Origin: Symsagittifera roscoffensis
Lineage: Eukaryota; Xenacoelomorpha; Acoela; Convolutidae
Reading direction: 5' to 3'
DNA: 64,000 bases
Assembly (NCBI RefSeq): GCF_963678635.1
Contig: NC_087070.1
Span: 37,203,109-37,267,108 of the forward strand
How positions within the stretch are numbered: position 1 is the stretch's first letter; every line of letters begins with the position of its first letter. The notes beneath the pieces are model-generated. The model searched no databases, was not told the origin of the DNA, and worked only from the letters and a program-made list of their open reading frames with translations. Positions 29,820-40,463 of the stretch are shown here, in pieces. A program made the translations under genes and the position numbers.

Positions 29820-32084
29820 ATGACAACCGTGGGGCATGACAACCGTGGGGACCGCCCCACGGAAGTCCTGTTGATGGAAGCATATGGAGAAAGGGGAGTA
29901 CTAGACCGCCCGAACATGAGAGTGATGAGGTGGAGAAACGGGGCTCTCTCAGGGAGTGACTTGGCGAATGAGCCTGGACTGGGAAGTTCTAGGACCTACC
30001 AACCAGGTGAGATGCCAATGCCCTCCAAGCCCAAACCTGGGCTGACGAGAATGCATCGGGAGATGAACAGCGAGGCGACCTCGTCTGGTTCACCACTGAG
30101 AGCAGCTGTGCCACCAAAAAGGGCGAAAGTAGGACAGAAGGTTCAGACGAACCAAACCATGCAAGATCTGGATGAGATGAACGATGAACTGAAAAGTACA
30201 AATAAGGAGCTGGACGAGATGACCAAAAGTATGCTCCAGATGGAGGAAGATCGAGACATGTGGAGAAAGTTGTTTGAAGACTGCAACAAAAAGCAGGGTC
30301 AAGAGATTGAGCGCTTGAGGCAGGACTACAAAGAGCAATCGGAACAGATGGCGTTGACAACGGCCGTGGAGAAAGTGATACCTGCAAGGGATATTCCTCG
30401 TGGGCAGTCTCCGATGGAGCTTTTGACGCCTCGAGAAATGAGTCAAACAACGGAGACACGGCTCCCAGCAGAGACAAATCGAGTAAGAATCCCGGATCCT
30501 AGTGACACCTTTGGTGACCCCGTCGTGGAACAGACAGTCAGGAAGCTGAGAGAGACAGCTGGGCGACTGGTCGCTAACAAGAATGCGCCAGGTTCCGGGG
30601 TGACTGCACCCTATGGAACGATTGACGACACGGGCAGAGTACGACTCTCCCAGACCGTGATCAGACTGGGGATAAGTGACGTGACACCACTCATGGGGAG
30701 CTCGAGGGCCCCAGAGAGAAGAATACGGAAGATGCCAGCGAAGAAAGTGTCTCGCATAATAGACGTGCAAAAGAATAATCAATTGAAATATAATTTCACG
30801 GGAGTTCCGGAGACAGATCCGAGGGCCTGCTTCAATCGAGCGACTTGGAGCCCGGCAGTAAATCTGCAGCAACCACCAGTCGGGACATCTCATCTGATAC
30901 TGGGAGACAGCTTGGTTAGAGTGCTGTCGAATTTGAGAACCTCGTGGGTCACCACGGTGATGGCCTTTGGAGGCGTGACGATAACCCAGTTATATCGAAT
31001 GGTGGAACTGATGAATCCAGGGAGGATCCCCAATGTGATGATCTTAGTTGGGACGATTGACATCTCCAGAGGTTCAGATGAGCAGGAAGCACAATGGGAG
31101 TCAATGATGGTGTGTTTGTTTACTACCCTCTGGCAGAAATTCAATTGCGCGGTACTGACCGTTTGCACTGTGCCAATGAATACGAGAAGCCTGACAGCAT
31201 CAGGAAGAAATCACAACGAGGGAGTCGTCAGGTGGAATAACATCTTGAGGAACCTTGCAAGTCGGAACGCCGGAAGAATGATCCTCATGGTCATCGAACA
31301 TGAGTTGAGAGCTATGGATCAGGCCAGACTGACCACGGACGGCATCCACTTCGACAGTATCGAAGGTCAAGCTTGGTTGAACCGAGTATTCCAAGAGCGG
31401 TTGGACGAGCTGGAAGCAGAACTCTTTGACACAGGAGTGCTGAACGAAGAAGGAATAGTGAGGGACGCGGTGATTACCACCTTTGTGCCTCCTAGCTTGG
31501 AAACGCGCTTGGGTACGGTCCCGGCCGTCACGAACTACAGGCAGCAAAGCTCCAGCGAACCAGGTCAGAGGACAGACGTACAAGATCGATTGGGAGAAGC
31601 GCCGATGAGGAGGACCATCCATCCTAGGAGAAGAATAGGACCTGTCAACCCAATCGAAGAGACAGCCGGCACGTCTAGATCGGACACTAGATCGGACACT
31701 AGATCGGAGACGACAAGTACCAGTCGAGAGGAGAGACGTCTGAGCAGAGGCTCGTTGATGTGGTCAAGACCCATGCCGTCTCCCTGGCATATATACAAAG
31801 ACGAGCTAATGAAACTGGATCTCCAGAGGGTAAGCTTCATCGAAGATGCGAGGAGGATGCTGAATGGAGCGACGCTATCCGTCAGCAGATTGTACTCGAT
31901 AACCGGCGTAGACTGGTTGATAGCCGCTAACATAAATTTCAGCTCCAAGACGGCCTTGAGATTTGCTGACTTAGAGGGACTGCACTCGAACAACACGATG
32001 GGACCAGTGAATGCGAGACCATTGCAAGATGTGAGGCTGAATCATGATGAGGGAATCGTGAAGAGAGACCAGGAAGATTCCTGA
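29820..32084 (+). CDS. Coiled-coil plus SGNH/GDSL hydrolase protein, copy B
   Basis: The ATG at 29820 is preferred because the frame upstream (to 29754) is microsatellite. Residues about 100-190 are a coiled coil (MNDELKSTNKELDEM, EIERLRQDYKEQ). The middle is an SGNH/GDSL hydrolase fold: block I LILGDSLVR (Ser codon 30909-30911), block III ILVGTIDIS, block V DGIHFD (GAC 31338-31340, CAC 31347-31349). The oxyanion Asn of block III is Ile here (ATT 31056-31058) but Asn in copy A. SGNH enzymes cleave esters; such domains occur in ORF1 of CR1-type retrotransposons but are unusual in LTR elements. The C-terminus is Arg/Ser-rich. It ends at TGA 32082-32084, overlapping by 34 nt the -1 frame of the next ORF. 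The substrate is unknown. Confidence 0.75.
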   Translation: MTTVGHDNRGDRPTEVLLMEAYGERGVLDRPNMRVMRWRNGALSGSDLANEPGLGSSRTYQPGEMPMPSKPKPGLTRMHREMNSEATSSGSPLRAAVPPKRAKVGQKVQTNQTMQDLDEMNDELKSTNKELDEMTKSMLQMEEDRDMWRKLFEDCNKKQGQEIERLRQDYKEQSEQMALTTAVEKVIPARDIPRGQSPMELLTPREMSQTTETRLPAETNRVRIPDPSDTFGDPVVEQTVRKLRETAGRLVANKNAPGSGVTAPYGTIDDTGRVRLSQTVIRLGISDVTPLMGSSRAPERRIRKMPAKKVSRIIDVQKNNQLKYNFTGVPETDPRACFNRATWSPAVNLQQPPVGTSHLILGDSLVRVLSNLRTSWVTTVMAFGGVTITQLYRMVELMNPGRIPNVMILVGTIDISRGSDEQEAQWESMMVCLFTTLWQKFNCAVLTVCTVPMNTRSLTASGRNHNEGVVRWNNILRNLASRNAGRMILMVIEHELRAMDQARLTTDGIHFDSIEGQAWLNRVFQERLDELEAELFDTGVLNEEGIVRDAVITTFVPPSLETRLGTVPAVTNYRQQSSSEPGQRTDVQDRLGEAPMRRTIHPRRRIGPVNPIEETAGTSRSDTRSDTRSETTSTSREERRLSRGSLMWSRPMPSPWHIYKDELMKLDLQRVSFIEDARRMLNGATLSVSRLYSITGVDWLIAANINFSSKTALRFADLEGLHSNNTMGPVNARPLQDVRLNHDEGIVKRDQEDS

Positions 32085-32863
32085 CGACGAGAGCGCCGAT
32101 TGGACAACATGTGAATATATTCAGGCAGCTGACGACACCCCCTGGTCATGTGAAGGAAAAAGTATACCCAAAACTAGTGAATCAAGATGGTGATGCCCAA
32201 AGATATGGCGGATTGAAAGCGATAAAGAAAGATGAGACCATCTTCGCCGCCTATGACAAAGCAGAAATGAGGAAGGCCAAGATTATGGTAGTAGCGAATT
32301 CAGAGTTCGTGCACACCTCCAAGTCTCTGTTTTGGCCGGACGTCATAATGTTGGCAGCGGTCGACCTGGACCTACTGCAATCGATATTTATGGCTATAGG
32401 GGTGCAAAGGCAGACTGATATGAACCCAATTACGATCGTGTTTGCTGGCATCAATGACCATCTACACAATAGAGGTTTTCTGAGCAGACTCAGAGATCCT
32501 ACAACGGCAGAGAACGCTGTATGGCCAGCGATAAAAGATATCCTTGAGTCGATGGGTGAGGTGGTGGATGCGACGAAGGAGGGGTCATTCACTAAAGTGA
32601 CACTGAGAGTAGTATTCGCGTTGTCTCCGGGATATGCACATCTCCCGGATGGACTGAAATTTGTGTATGCGATTGTGGCCTTACTTTCGGAAGGAAAATA
32701 TGATGTGATCATATCAGCCCCGAATCGCATGATAGAGATGGAGAACCTGAGGCCACTTAAGGCTGAACTGCCTGCAGTGTGGTCAGATATCTCAAACGCG
32801 ATGAGAGGACTCAAGGACCATGCGCTACACATGTTAGTGTTGGATGAGGTGCTGGGGTTATAA
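32051..32863 (+). CDS. Second SGNH-like domain, copy B
   Basis: Open in frame -1 to the preceding ORF from 32051, with no early ATG. It may be reached by frameshifting or be split by a lost base. The domain resembles a degenerate SGNH fold: KIMVVANSEF, VIMLAAVDLDLL, ITIVFAGINDHL, VVFALSPGYAHLPDGL, DVIISAPNRMIEME. The nucleophile Ser motif is not canonical, suggesting a structural paralogue of the first SGNH domain. It stops at TAA 32861-32863 (GAA in copy A) and the same frame then continues into the giant ORF. Confidence 0.55.
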   Translation, partial: GNREERPGRFLTTRAPIGQHVNIFRQLTTPPGHVKEKVYPKLVNQDGDAQRYGGLKAIKKDETIFAAYDKAEMRKAKIMVVANSEFVHTSKSLFWPDVIMLAAVDLDLLQSIFMAIGVQRQTDMNPITIVFAGINDHLHNRGFLSRLRDPTTAENAVWPAIKDILESMGEVVDATKEGSFTKVTLRVVFALSPGYAHLPDGLKFVYAIVALLSEGKYDVIISAPNRMIEMENLRPLKAELPAVWSDISNAMRGLKDHALHMLVLDEVLGL

Positions 32864-35800
32864 CTGTCCAATTTCAGTCGACAGCTCAAACTGAAACCGG
32901 GAATAGACGAAGACAATCGAGTGATCGCAGCGATGTCCAATGACTTATGGTTCCGAGCAATGGAAGTGGCAGGTGAAGACACAAGAAGGAAAAATTCACT
33001 AGAGACGAGAGCTCACTTGGAGGCGATGGTTCTGAGAACCAAGCCGGAAGCCAACCAGTGGCTACACCTGAACCCTAGAGTAGCGGCATTGGGTGCAGAT
33101 GCTTTTGAGCAAGGCCCTGTGATGATCACAAAGATATATGCCTACTTGTTGAAGGAGGTGAACCTGGCGGAAAATGCCGGAGAAAAGACCGCTGAATTTG
33201 TGAACAGAATGTGTCAGATTACTCTGGAAAACTTCTGGACCCAGGAAGTGAAGGGACAGGAGGGCTTTGAACGGACAGACAGCATGTTGGAAGGGTTGGG
33301 AGCCGGATGGACCGCGTCCTTCTTGGCAAAAGTTTACCCGAAAGTCTCGCACTACTTGATAAAAGAATTCCTCCAAGCAGTAGTGGAAGTGTCGATAGTG
33401 GAACTAATAGCCTTGTTCGTGACATTTGGAGCAGAGAGTTTCGTGAAAGGACCGGCGATACTGCTCACTGATGGAATTCAGAACCTGCGGCTAGACGGAC
33501 TTCTGACATTGATTGCAATTACCCACGGAAACTTGGGAGGACTGATGAAACTGACACGTTATCCAGAGCAGATGAAAGAGAGAGTGAGGAACTTGGATAT
33601 GAAGAAATCCACGGACTCGTGGAACAAAATAAGAGACCTGAGACACACTCTTATCCAGTATCTCTTACAACAAAATCGCTTTGGAACGGGAGAAGACGAG
33701 ACGATAGAAAGAGAGGAAGATGTTAGAAGACATGTTGGAGGCATGTCGCTGTTAACCGATCTGAGCTTGGCTATGAGAACCAATCCCTTGGCGCTGATCA
33801 GAGGAGTCACAGAGTTTGTGACTGTGATCTATGGACCAGCAGTCACGTTTGCGTTCCCTGACGTTAAAGTGGAAGCATATAGGAGGTCGGTGCTGCACCT
33901 GAACCTCATATCAGCAGTGGACGGTAGTACACTGAACTGGTGTGAGCAGCACACATTGTGGGAGCTCATGAGTGAAGATCTGTTGTTTACGAAAATATTG
34001 GAGCCAGAGATGACAGTCATCAATTTTGACGACCACTTCCGCGATCGCATGGGAGAAGTAGAAAGAGGACACATCGAAGTGTTTCCAAAGCTTTGGAATC
34101 TGAGACCTTATGATAAAACGAATGGTGAAATAACCAGAGTGCCTCGTCTAACTGCAGCATATCACAAAGTGAGAGAAGAGACGAAGGACTGGGGCGATTA
34201 CAAGAAGCTGCCGGAGGAAATCCCTGAATTCCCTCTGATAAGATGAATGTTGCTCGGAGCAGTCTCCGTGGTACAAACTCCCAGATTGAGAGCATTCGAA
34301 ACCAATGAAAGGAGAATAGGGAATTTCGTGGGAACGATGGATCCATACTTTGTAGGGAGAAATGCCGCCGTGTTACAATACACACGATTTGCATATACGG
34401 ATCAAGCAACGAGAAGGCGAATAAGCAACGCCGCGAATCCCAAGGCTGGAAGATTTGATGAGGAATGGAAGGGATTAGGCTTAGCTCCGATGAGGATGAG
34501 AGGCAGGACCGAACTACCTGAAGCCTCATTAATCCTGACTAGTGTAAAACAGGAGATGAAAGTGGGAGGAATACTGCAGACGAGAACCTTGCTAGCACCC
34601 TTCGGCTGCGAAGAAATCAAAGTGGTCCATGGAGAAGAGGAAGATAGATCGGCCGGTACATTGCTCATACCGAGATTCCCGGAAGAAGCCGACAATGATC
34701 AAAAAGCACCATCGAGCTCGAACAAGGATAAGTCAGAAGGAGATGACGGACAGGGAGGAAGCCTTCAAACCGAAGAACCCATGCAATAAGATCAAGCTGG
34801 TGGGGAAGACGACAGGGCATCGACAGGAGGAACATCCAGCCTGGATTTCAATATCTTCAGTGATCTTGAGAACAATGAAGATACGTTGGAAACGACTGAG
34901 CCAGCGGATGAAGGCATCTCGACACTGGAGCCTCCGTCAGCCTTTATGGAAATGAAACGGAATTTGCCGGAGAGCAGCTCTCCTGGCAATTCAAGAAATA
35001 ACGTGCAAAGAATCCTCATGGAATCACCTAGAAGAAGAAGAATAGAGGCCTCAGCCAGAGTAGCTTTCTTGGGAACGCTGCCCGAAGAAGAATGGGAAGT
35101 ACATCACCGAGACCACGAGAGTAGGACGGGATGCAAATTGGACAGAGTGGCGTTTATGGAAGAAGTCTGGACCGTGATTCAAAGCTATGGGACCCAGTCC
35201 ATTCTGAAAACGGGTCTCAACCAACCCTTGATGAGGGAAGTCCTTGACAAGCTTGATGATTGTGAAGGGAGACTGAGTGAGTTGTTGATCGACTCGGCCA
35301 CTGATGAAAGTGAAGCGAATTCTCCCATCAAGATGACACCGCAGGACGATAAAGGAGAGGTGGTGTATCTGTCAAGAACCAGGAGAGGGACGATGCGATC
35401 ACAATTGGTGATTGATAAAATCAATGCGATGAAAATGAAGTTGGGCAGCAGAGTGATACCGAGGACAGTCGGAAAGACGAAGTTGGATTCGGAGATATCG
35501 ATGAAAGCTGTTAACTCAGCGAAAAAGAAATGAGTCGAGGAAGTCATGGATTTGGGGCAAGGTGATTATCAACTGCCTGGCACAGATAAAATGTTAACTG
35601 ATGTAGCGATGGTGCCACCCATTCTCATGGCGGGGATAAAGTCAACAGGTTATAAATCCAAAAGGAGTGACCGCACTCTGACTGGAGCAACCTTAGAAAT
35701 GGAGATACTCAGCCAATGTGGAGAGAGCAAAATGAAAGACTTTAAGCCATCTCCCATGAATCACGGAAAGGGAAGTGTCGCAGGACAACTAATACCAGTG

Positions 35801-38530
35801 GAATATAACCGACTAACAGTGTCGGAGACTGTGTCGATAGATGAACCCACCGGTGGATACATGGAGATGATGGAATACCGAAACTCGGCTAGAGGGTATG
35901 TGATGGCCCTGGAAGACGGAAAAGCCATGGAGGGTTATCTGGAAACGATGTTGCAAGGCACCACCCTCAAGCAGAAGGCGTACGGGACTTTAGCGTCGAC
36001 CGACGTACAGGCAGAAACGATGGAGCAGTTGGTGAGCCTTCCATGGAAAGCAGTGGTATTAAGGTATTTCGAAGAAGAAATGAGGACTACGCCAAAAATA
36101 CATGCTCTCGTGGCAGTACCTTACGTAAGAACAGAGTTACAACTCAGGTTCGCCTGGTGCATGATGGGACTGACTCGCGAAGAATATGATTCAGAAGAAA
36201 GGAAGAGGTCAAAAGAGGAGAAGGTTTTCCTTATGACGAACCTGAGGGATCTGATAGTCCAAGAAGGAGCAGCAGTAGCGTGTGCGAAGCGGAGAGACGC
36301 TCTCTGTTTCATTCGATTTCTGATAGAGCAGATTTCAGTACCTGCATTGAACACTTGTGTTAAGATGTTGAGGGAAGGCGATGAGCGAGCGAAAGCCTTA
36401 TTCTTGCTAGCACTGCTGGATATGCAGCAAAGTAAACCGATGAGGGTGAACATGAAAGAACCCGAGGAATTAGAACCCATGAGAAAGATAGACAAAATCA
36501 GGAGATTCTCAAACAAGGAGCTGAGACTCGCTAAAGAATCTATGGGGGCATTGCCGAAATCCAGTGAATACTGTGGACCAATCAAGAAGAAATCGTATAG
36601 CTACGTATCCGGGATCATAGGGATAGCGTACAACCCTTTCCTGAGTGAAGACATACGCGATTGCTTCTTCGATTACGAGCAGGCGGTGTTGCTAAGATTC
36701 TGGACGTCCAGAGTTGTAACGATTAAGAGCGTTAACAATCCACAGGCCAGATTGGGACTGGTCTTGGAAGAAGAGGTGACTGCACCTTCAGTACCAAAAT
36801 CCGACAAAAGAGTGGAGTTTGGGTTGGGATTCTCAGATGAATTACTGAGAACGAGCTTGATGGCAGTGTGGGAATTGATGAGGCCATCATGGTGTCCCAG
36901 TCCCAACGATGACTCGATATTGCGAGCGACACAAGACGTGCAGAGGGAACTGAATGCAGACTGTAACCTGCGTGACCTCAACATCATATATAATGTGATG
37001 ATAACGGCCTCTAAGAGCAACGGAGAACATAAAGTGGAGTTGCCTGGCTGGGGACCAGAAGACTGGGTCAAACCTGGTAGCTGTCTGGCGGAAGTCTGTG
37101 GACTGGAGGGTCACGTTTGTGGAAGTCTGGACTGTGTGAAGACCCTGGAGAAACAGCACAAGCAATTGACGGTATTGTTTGGAAACGTAGTGATGAAGGC
37201 AAGAACAGAAACGGAACTGATAGCAGATTGCCATGGAGGAACCGAGGCGAATCTAGTGACTGCACTAGAATTCTACATTATGTTGGGTTCTTTAGAGTCA
37301 CTATTGAATCTAGAACAGAAACATGAGATGGTCACAGCCATCAGTGTAGAAGTATTCCCAGAAGTTCTGCAGACTGAGCAGAAATACATAGGAAAATGGA
37401 GGGAAGCAATCGAGACGGAAATGAACAATAGACACAGTGAGACTTATTGTAGACCATCAGGAGCACGATATCTGGTGGGTTCAACATTGGCTCCAATGTG
37501 CAAGAGCAGATACCCTGTACATTTCGTGGCTGTGGACATAAAGAGTACGAGAACGATCGTGGATCAAGCCTTCTCAGTGCCGAAGTGTGTGAGACTGGCG
37601 AGAATGTCCGAGAAGTCTTACGAGTTGCTATGTAAGATGTTCTCAGCAGTTCCAGAGAGAACCAAGGAAGAATTGGAGTCAATACTAGGAAAGAAGTTCA
37701 TGGGATATGGGAGCGGGAACTTCAGTGACTTTGAGAGACAGAAACAGAGGGGATCAACTGTCACAGATTACAATGCAGTAGATGAGAATGATGAAGTCCA
37801 CCGAGTGATGATGGAAGTGGAACCATTACTGGAAGCTTCGGGAAAACGTAATTGGAGGAGCATCATGTTGACACATGACGAGTTTCCTTGCCACTGCTTG
37901 CTGCAGACCTGGTGGTATCCCTAGCGTAGTAATCTGATGTTGATCTGGGACTCTGGAGAGCTGCTCTCCATGGGTTTACCAGATTCATCACAGCCCATAA
38001 CAATAGTGATAGTGGGAGTTATGATGGCGATACGATGGCTGGAAGCTCATGTGAGAGAAAATAATAGACAGGAGGCACCGACGAAAGAACAGTTGCGGAA
38101 ATTAGATTGTCTGAAAGATTTAGATCTTTTTGAGACAATGTGCAAAACTCTAAACATTCCGATGGAAGTGAAGAAGATATGGGCAAGAAAACGATTGATG
38201 CCATGGTTCAGAGCTAACATGACTGCATGGTTGTATGAATATGCGAAAAAGCATATGTCGAAGCACGGCAGGGTGTACAGTGAATAACAGCTGGACATTG
38301 GAGCAGGAGCTTTCAAGCGAGCTCTCGTGACTCATCGGAATGCAGTGACCACCGCTGTGAAAATAATTTCCAGGACAAGTGAACGTAGTGGAAAGGAGAA
38401 GGCAGAGATGTTAAAGGAAGATTTGGAGAGAAATGTGACGTTGTGTCTCCACAACAGCTTCTGCAGGAACAGAGAATCTAACGTGGATCCCCTACCTTGT
38501 TGCAAACAGAGGGTAGAAGAGCAGAAGTGA
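32864..38530 (+). pseudogene. Giant unknown ORF, copy B (five further stops, no frameshift)
   Basis: Same frame as the second SGNH-like domain. Together 32051-38530 is 2,160 codons with no indel. Stops: TAA 32861, TGA 34244, TAA 34787, TGA 35531, TAG 37922 and TAA 38285. Copy A has GAA, AGG, CAA, CGA, AAG and TAT at these sites. The terminal TGA 38528-38530 is shared. The first third (to about 34240) has hydrophobic/charged segments that might be another SGNH-like unit (AILLTDGIQNLRLDG, FVTVIYGPAV). The middle is acidic and Ser-rich (34640-35000). The last 800 codons are a well-ordered, Cys-containing region (CLAEVCGLEGHVCG). No family recognised, and no signal peptide or envelope features. 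It occupies the position of env. Confidence 0.75.
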
Positions 38531-39455
38531 TGGAGGACGGCTTCCAGCAGCTTCAGGATAGCTAACGACGTGTTGCAGGATACGGAGACTGAGAGTGCAG
38601 AGTCAGTATCACAGGAGGAAGAAATGGAACATTGACGAATGACCGAAAAACAAGATGCAAAAAGAGACGAAGTTAGAAGAATTTAGAAGTTTTAGAACTT
38701 CTAAACGACGAAAAGAGAAGAGAACAAAGGAGTGGTGAAGCAAAAGTTAAAACTCAGAATTATTTTATGTGTGTGAAAAAACTCAAGTGAGAAACCAAGC
38801 AACCAAGTTGTAATTGAAAACTGAAACATTTAGTTGAGTTTGAAATTGTTGCATTTATAAATTTGCATTTTGATTTTAGTTGAGTGGCTTTAGAGACACT
38901 CACTTACTATTTATTTAGAAAGGCTCAAGTAAAGGAGTATATTCAAATATTCCAGCCTGCATGACTGTTTTCAATCAGCTAGGAGAACTGATCACTTTGT
39001 GGTGACATACAAGGCTTGGGTAATCTCTCGAAGAGGGAGATTGTTTCATTGTTCTTTCTAACCACAGAGTTTTTTAATTTTAATATTCAGGACAATAACA
39101 AGCAAGATTTCCGAAGGGAAGGAGCATAGTAGGATAATTTTAGCTTGTTGGTTGGCCGGACTGTCCTGCAAACCAACACCTTTTAAATCTAAGAGAAAAA
39201 GTTTTAATCGGGACATTGACATTGGAAGTCAGAAAATATGTTTTATCTTTGGTCATATCCTCAATGTGCAGATTAATGAAAGAGTTTGAAGGCTATAGTG
39301 ATGTGGTATGATGCCAATTATATTCTGCAGTGAGTCGATGTGACGTGGATAAAAGTAATTTCGTGCATTTTGTAAATTCTGTTCGATGTTACGGTATCTA
39401 TTTTACGAACATTGCGTGATTCAATGAGGACATTGACCGGACTGTCCGGGGAGTG
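38531..39455 (+). other. 3' untranslated region and polypurine tract, copy B
   Basis: 0.9 kb, AT-rich, no ORF. A 33-codon continuation of the giant frame ends near 38635. It contains the palindrome GGTTGGCCGGACTGTCCTGC and GACCGGACTGTCCGG (near 39434-39449). GGGGAGTG immediately before LTR3 is the likely polypurine primer. Confidence 0.6.
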
Positions 39456-40382
39456 TGTGACATTCGACCAGAATGTGCCAAAATGCAATCTCTGCAGATT
39501 TTGAAATTTTAGCAGTGAACCTTCCGAGTTAATGATTTTGAAGGATTAACGACGTTATTCGGATGATCAGCAGAACGGTGAAGGTCAGGATATTCCCGTA
39601 TTTTAAAAGTTTAAATTTTCGAAGTGATGACGTAACATTTCTGAGAAACGTCAGAAACGGCCATTTTGGCAGAAAAGCTAAAAGGAAACAGAACAATATT
39701 AGTAGCGATTGCGAGAAGAACAGAAATTGTGGTCAAGAAACGACAACAAATCAAGGAGTTGACAGAGAACGTTCCGAGTTGCAACTATTGTGTCGCTACA
39801 GTAGTTGCAAGACCGTTGCGAACAACGGTGAAGGGTGGAAGACAGCCTTCGGGATTACGGAAAAGTCAAGTTTAACGTGCTTGATTCAGTGGATTGAAGA
39901 ATCCGGAAGGGTTTCGGGACTGAAATTTTTATCCTTTTATATAAACTTTTAGCTTCCTGTCATGTCTTGATTTGAATTTAATTAACAACTAGATTCATTT
40001 TGATAAGGATGAGAAGCTAGGAGTTGGGGGAAAGGGTTGATCCATCTTCGATGGAGATGATGATTTTTATCTACTGAACAAAAACAATAGTAATACAGTA
40101 AATAGTAGTAACCCTGTTTTTAAGAGTGACCTCGTGGTCTGGGGATACTGAGACCCAGCCACGAGCTCACTATTTCTGCATGTAATCTAGTTAATTTGAG
40201 CGTTTTGACCGAAGCCGAAAGCAGTAACGTTTTTGTCGACCCGATGTTAGAAAAGACCACCGAAAAGTACTGGCTTGGTAGAGACGGTGAAAAGCATATA
40301 AAGCTCTGTTTAGACGTTAGCCAGTCGTCTTAGGACTTAGTTTTATTTGCCGTCGATATGTATCTTCCGGGCGAATGTTACA
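39456..40382 (+). repeat. LTR3 (3' LTR of copy B)
   Basis: 927 bp, TGTGACATTC...GAATGTTACA. TATA at 40297-40302. Its terminal ACA differs from the ATTACA ending of LTR1 and LTR2. Confidence 0.85.
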
Positions 40383-40463
40383 AATTCTGTTCGATGACAC
40401 TGTATCTATTTTACGAACATTGCGTGATTCAATGGGGACATTGACCGGACTGTCCGGGGAGTG
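40383..40463 (+). mobile_element. 81-bp ghost of a third array member
   Basis: AATTCTGTTCGATG...GACCGGACTGTCCGGGGAGTG repeats the last 80 nt of copy B 3'UTR (39376-39455) with a few changes. It lies exactly between LTR3 and LTR4, so a third element has been reduced to its last 81 bp, polypurine tract included. Confidence 0.75.

Larger units (their letters stand above)
16304..40382 (+). mobile_element. Giant Ty3/gypsy element, copy B (about 24 kb), LTR2 to LTR3
   Basis: Order: LTR2, 2.9-kb leader, gag, protease, RT, RNase H, linker, integrase, GPY/F-like module, macro-like domain, coiled-coil SGNH ORF, second SGNH-like domain, giant unknown frame, 0.9-kb 3'UTR, LTR3. The RT-RNase H-integrase order is Ty3/gypsy (Metaviridae). 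At about 24 kb it is far above the usual 5-8 kb. There are at least twelve internal stops and two or three frame changes, so this copy is not autonomous, although integrase DDE and RT YVDD residues are intact. Confidence 0.85.

Noticed and set aside
22445..38287. Alternative genetic code or systematic stop read-through to explain the many stops in copy B
   Set aside because: Copy A has sense codons at the comparable sites, all three stop codons are involved, and host RPRD1 uses a normal stop.
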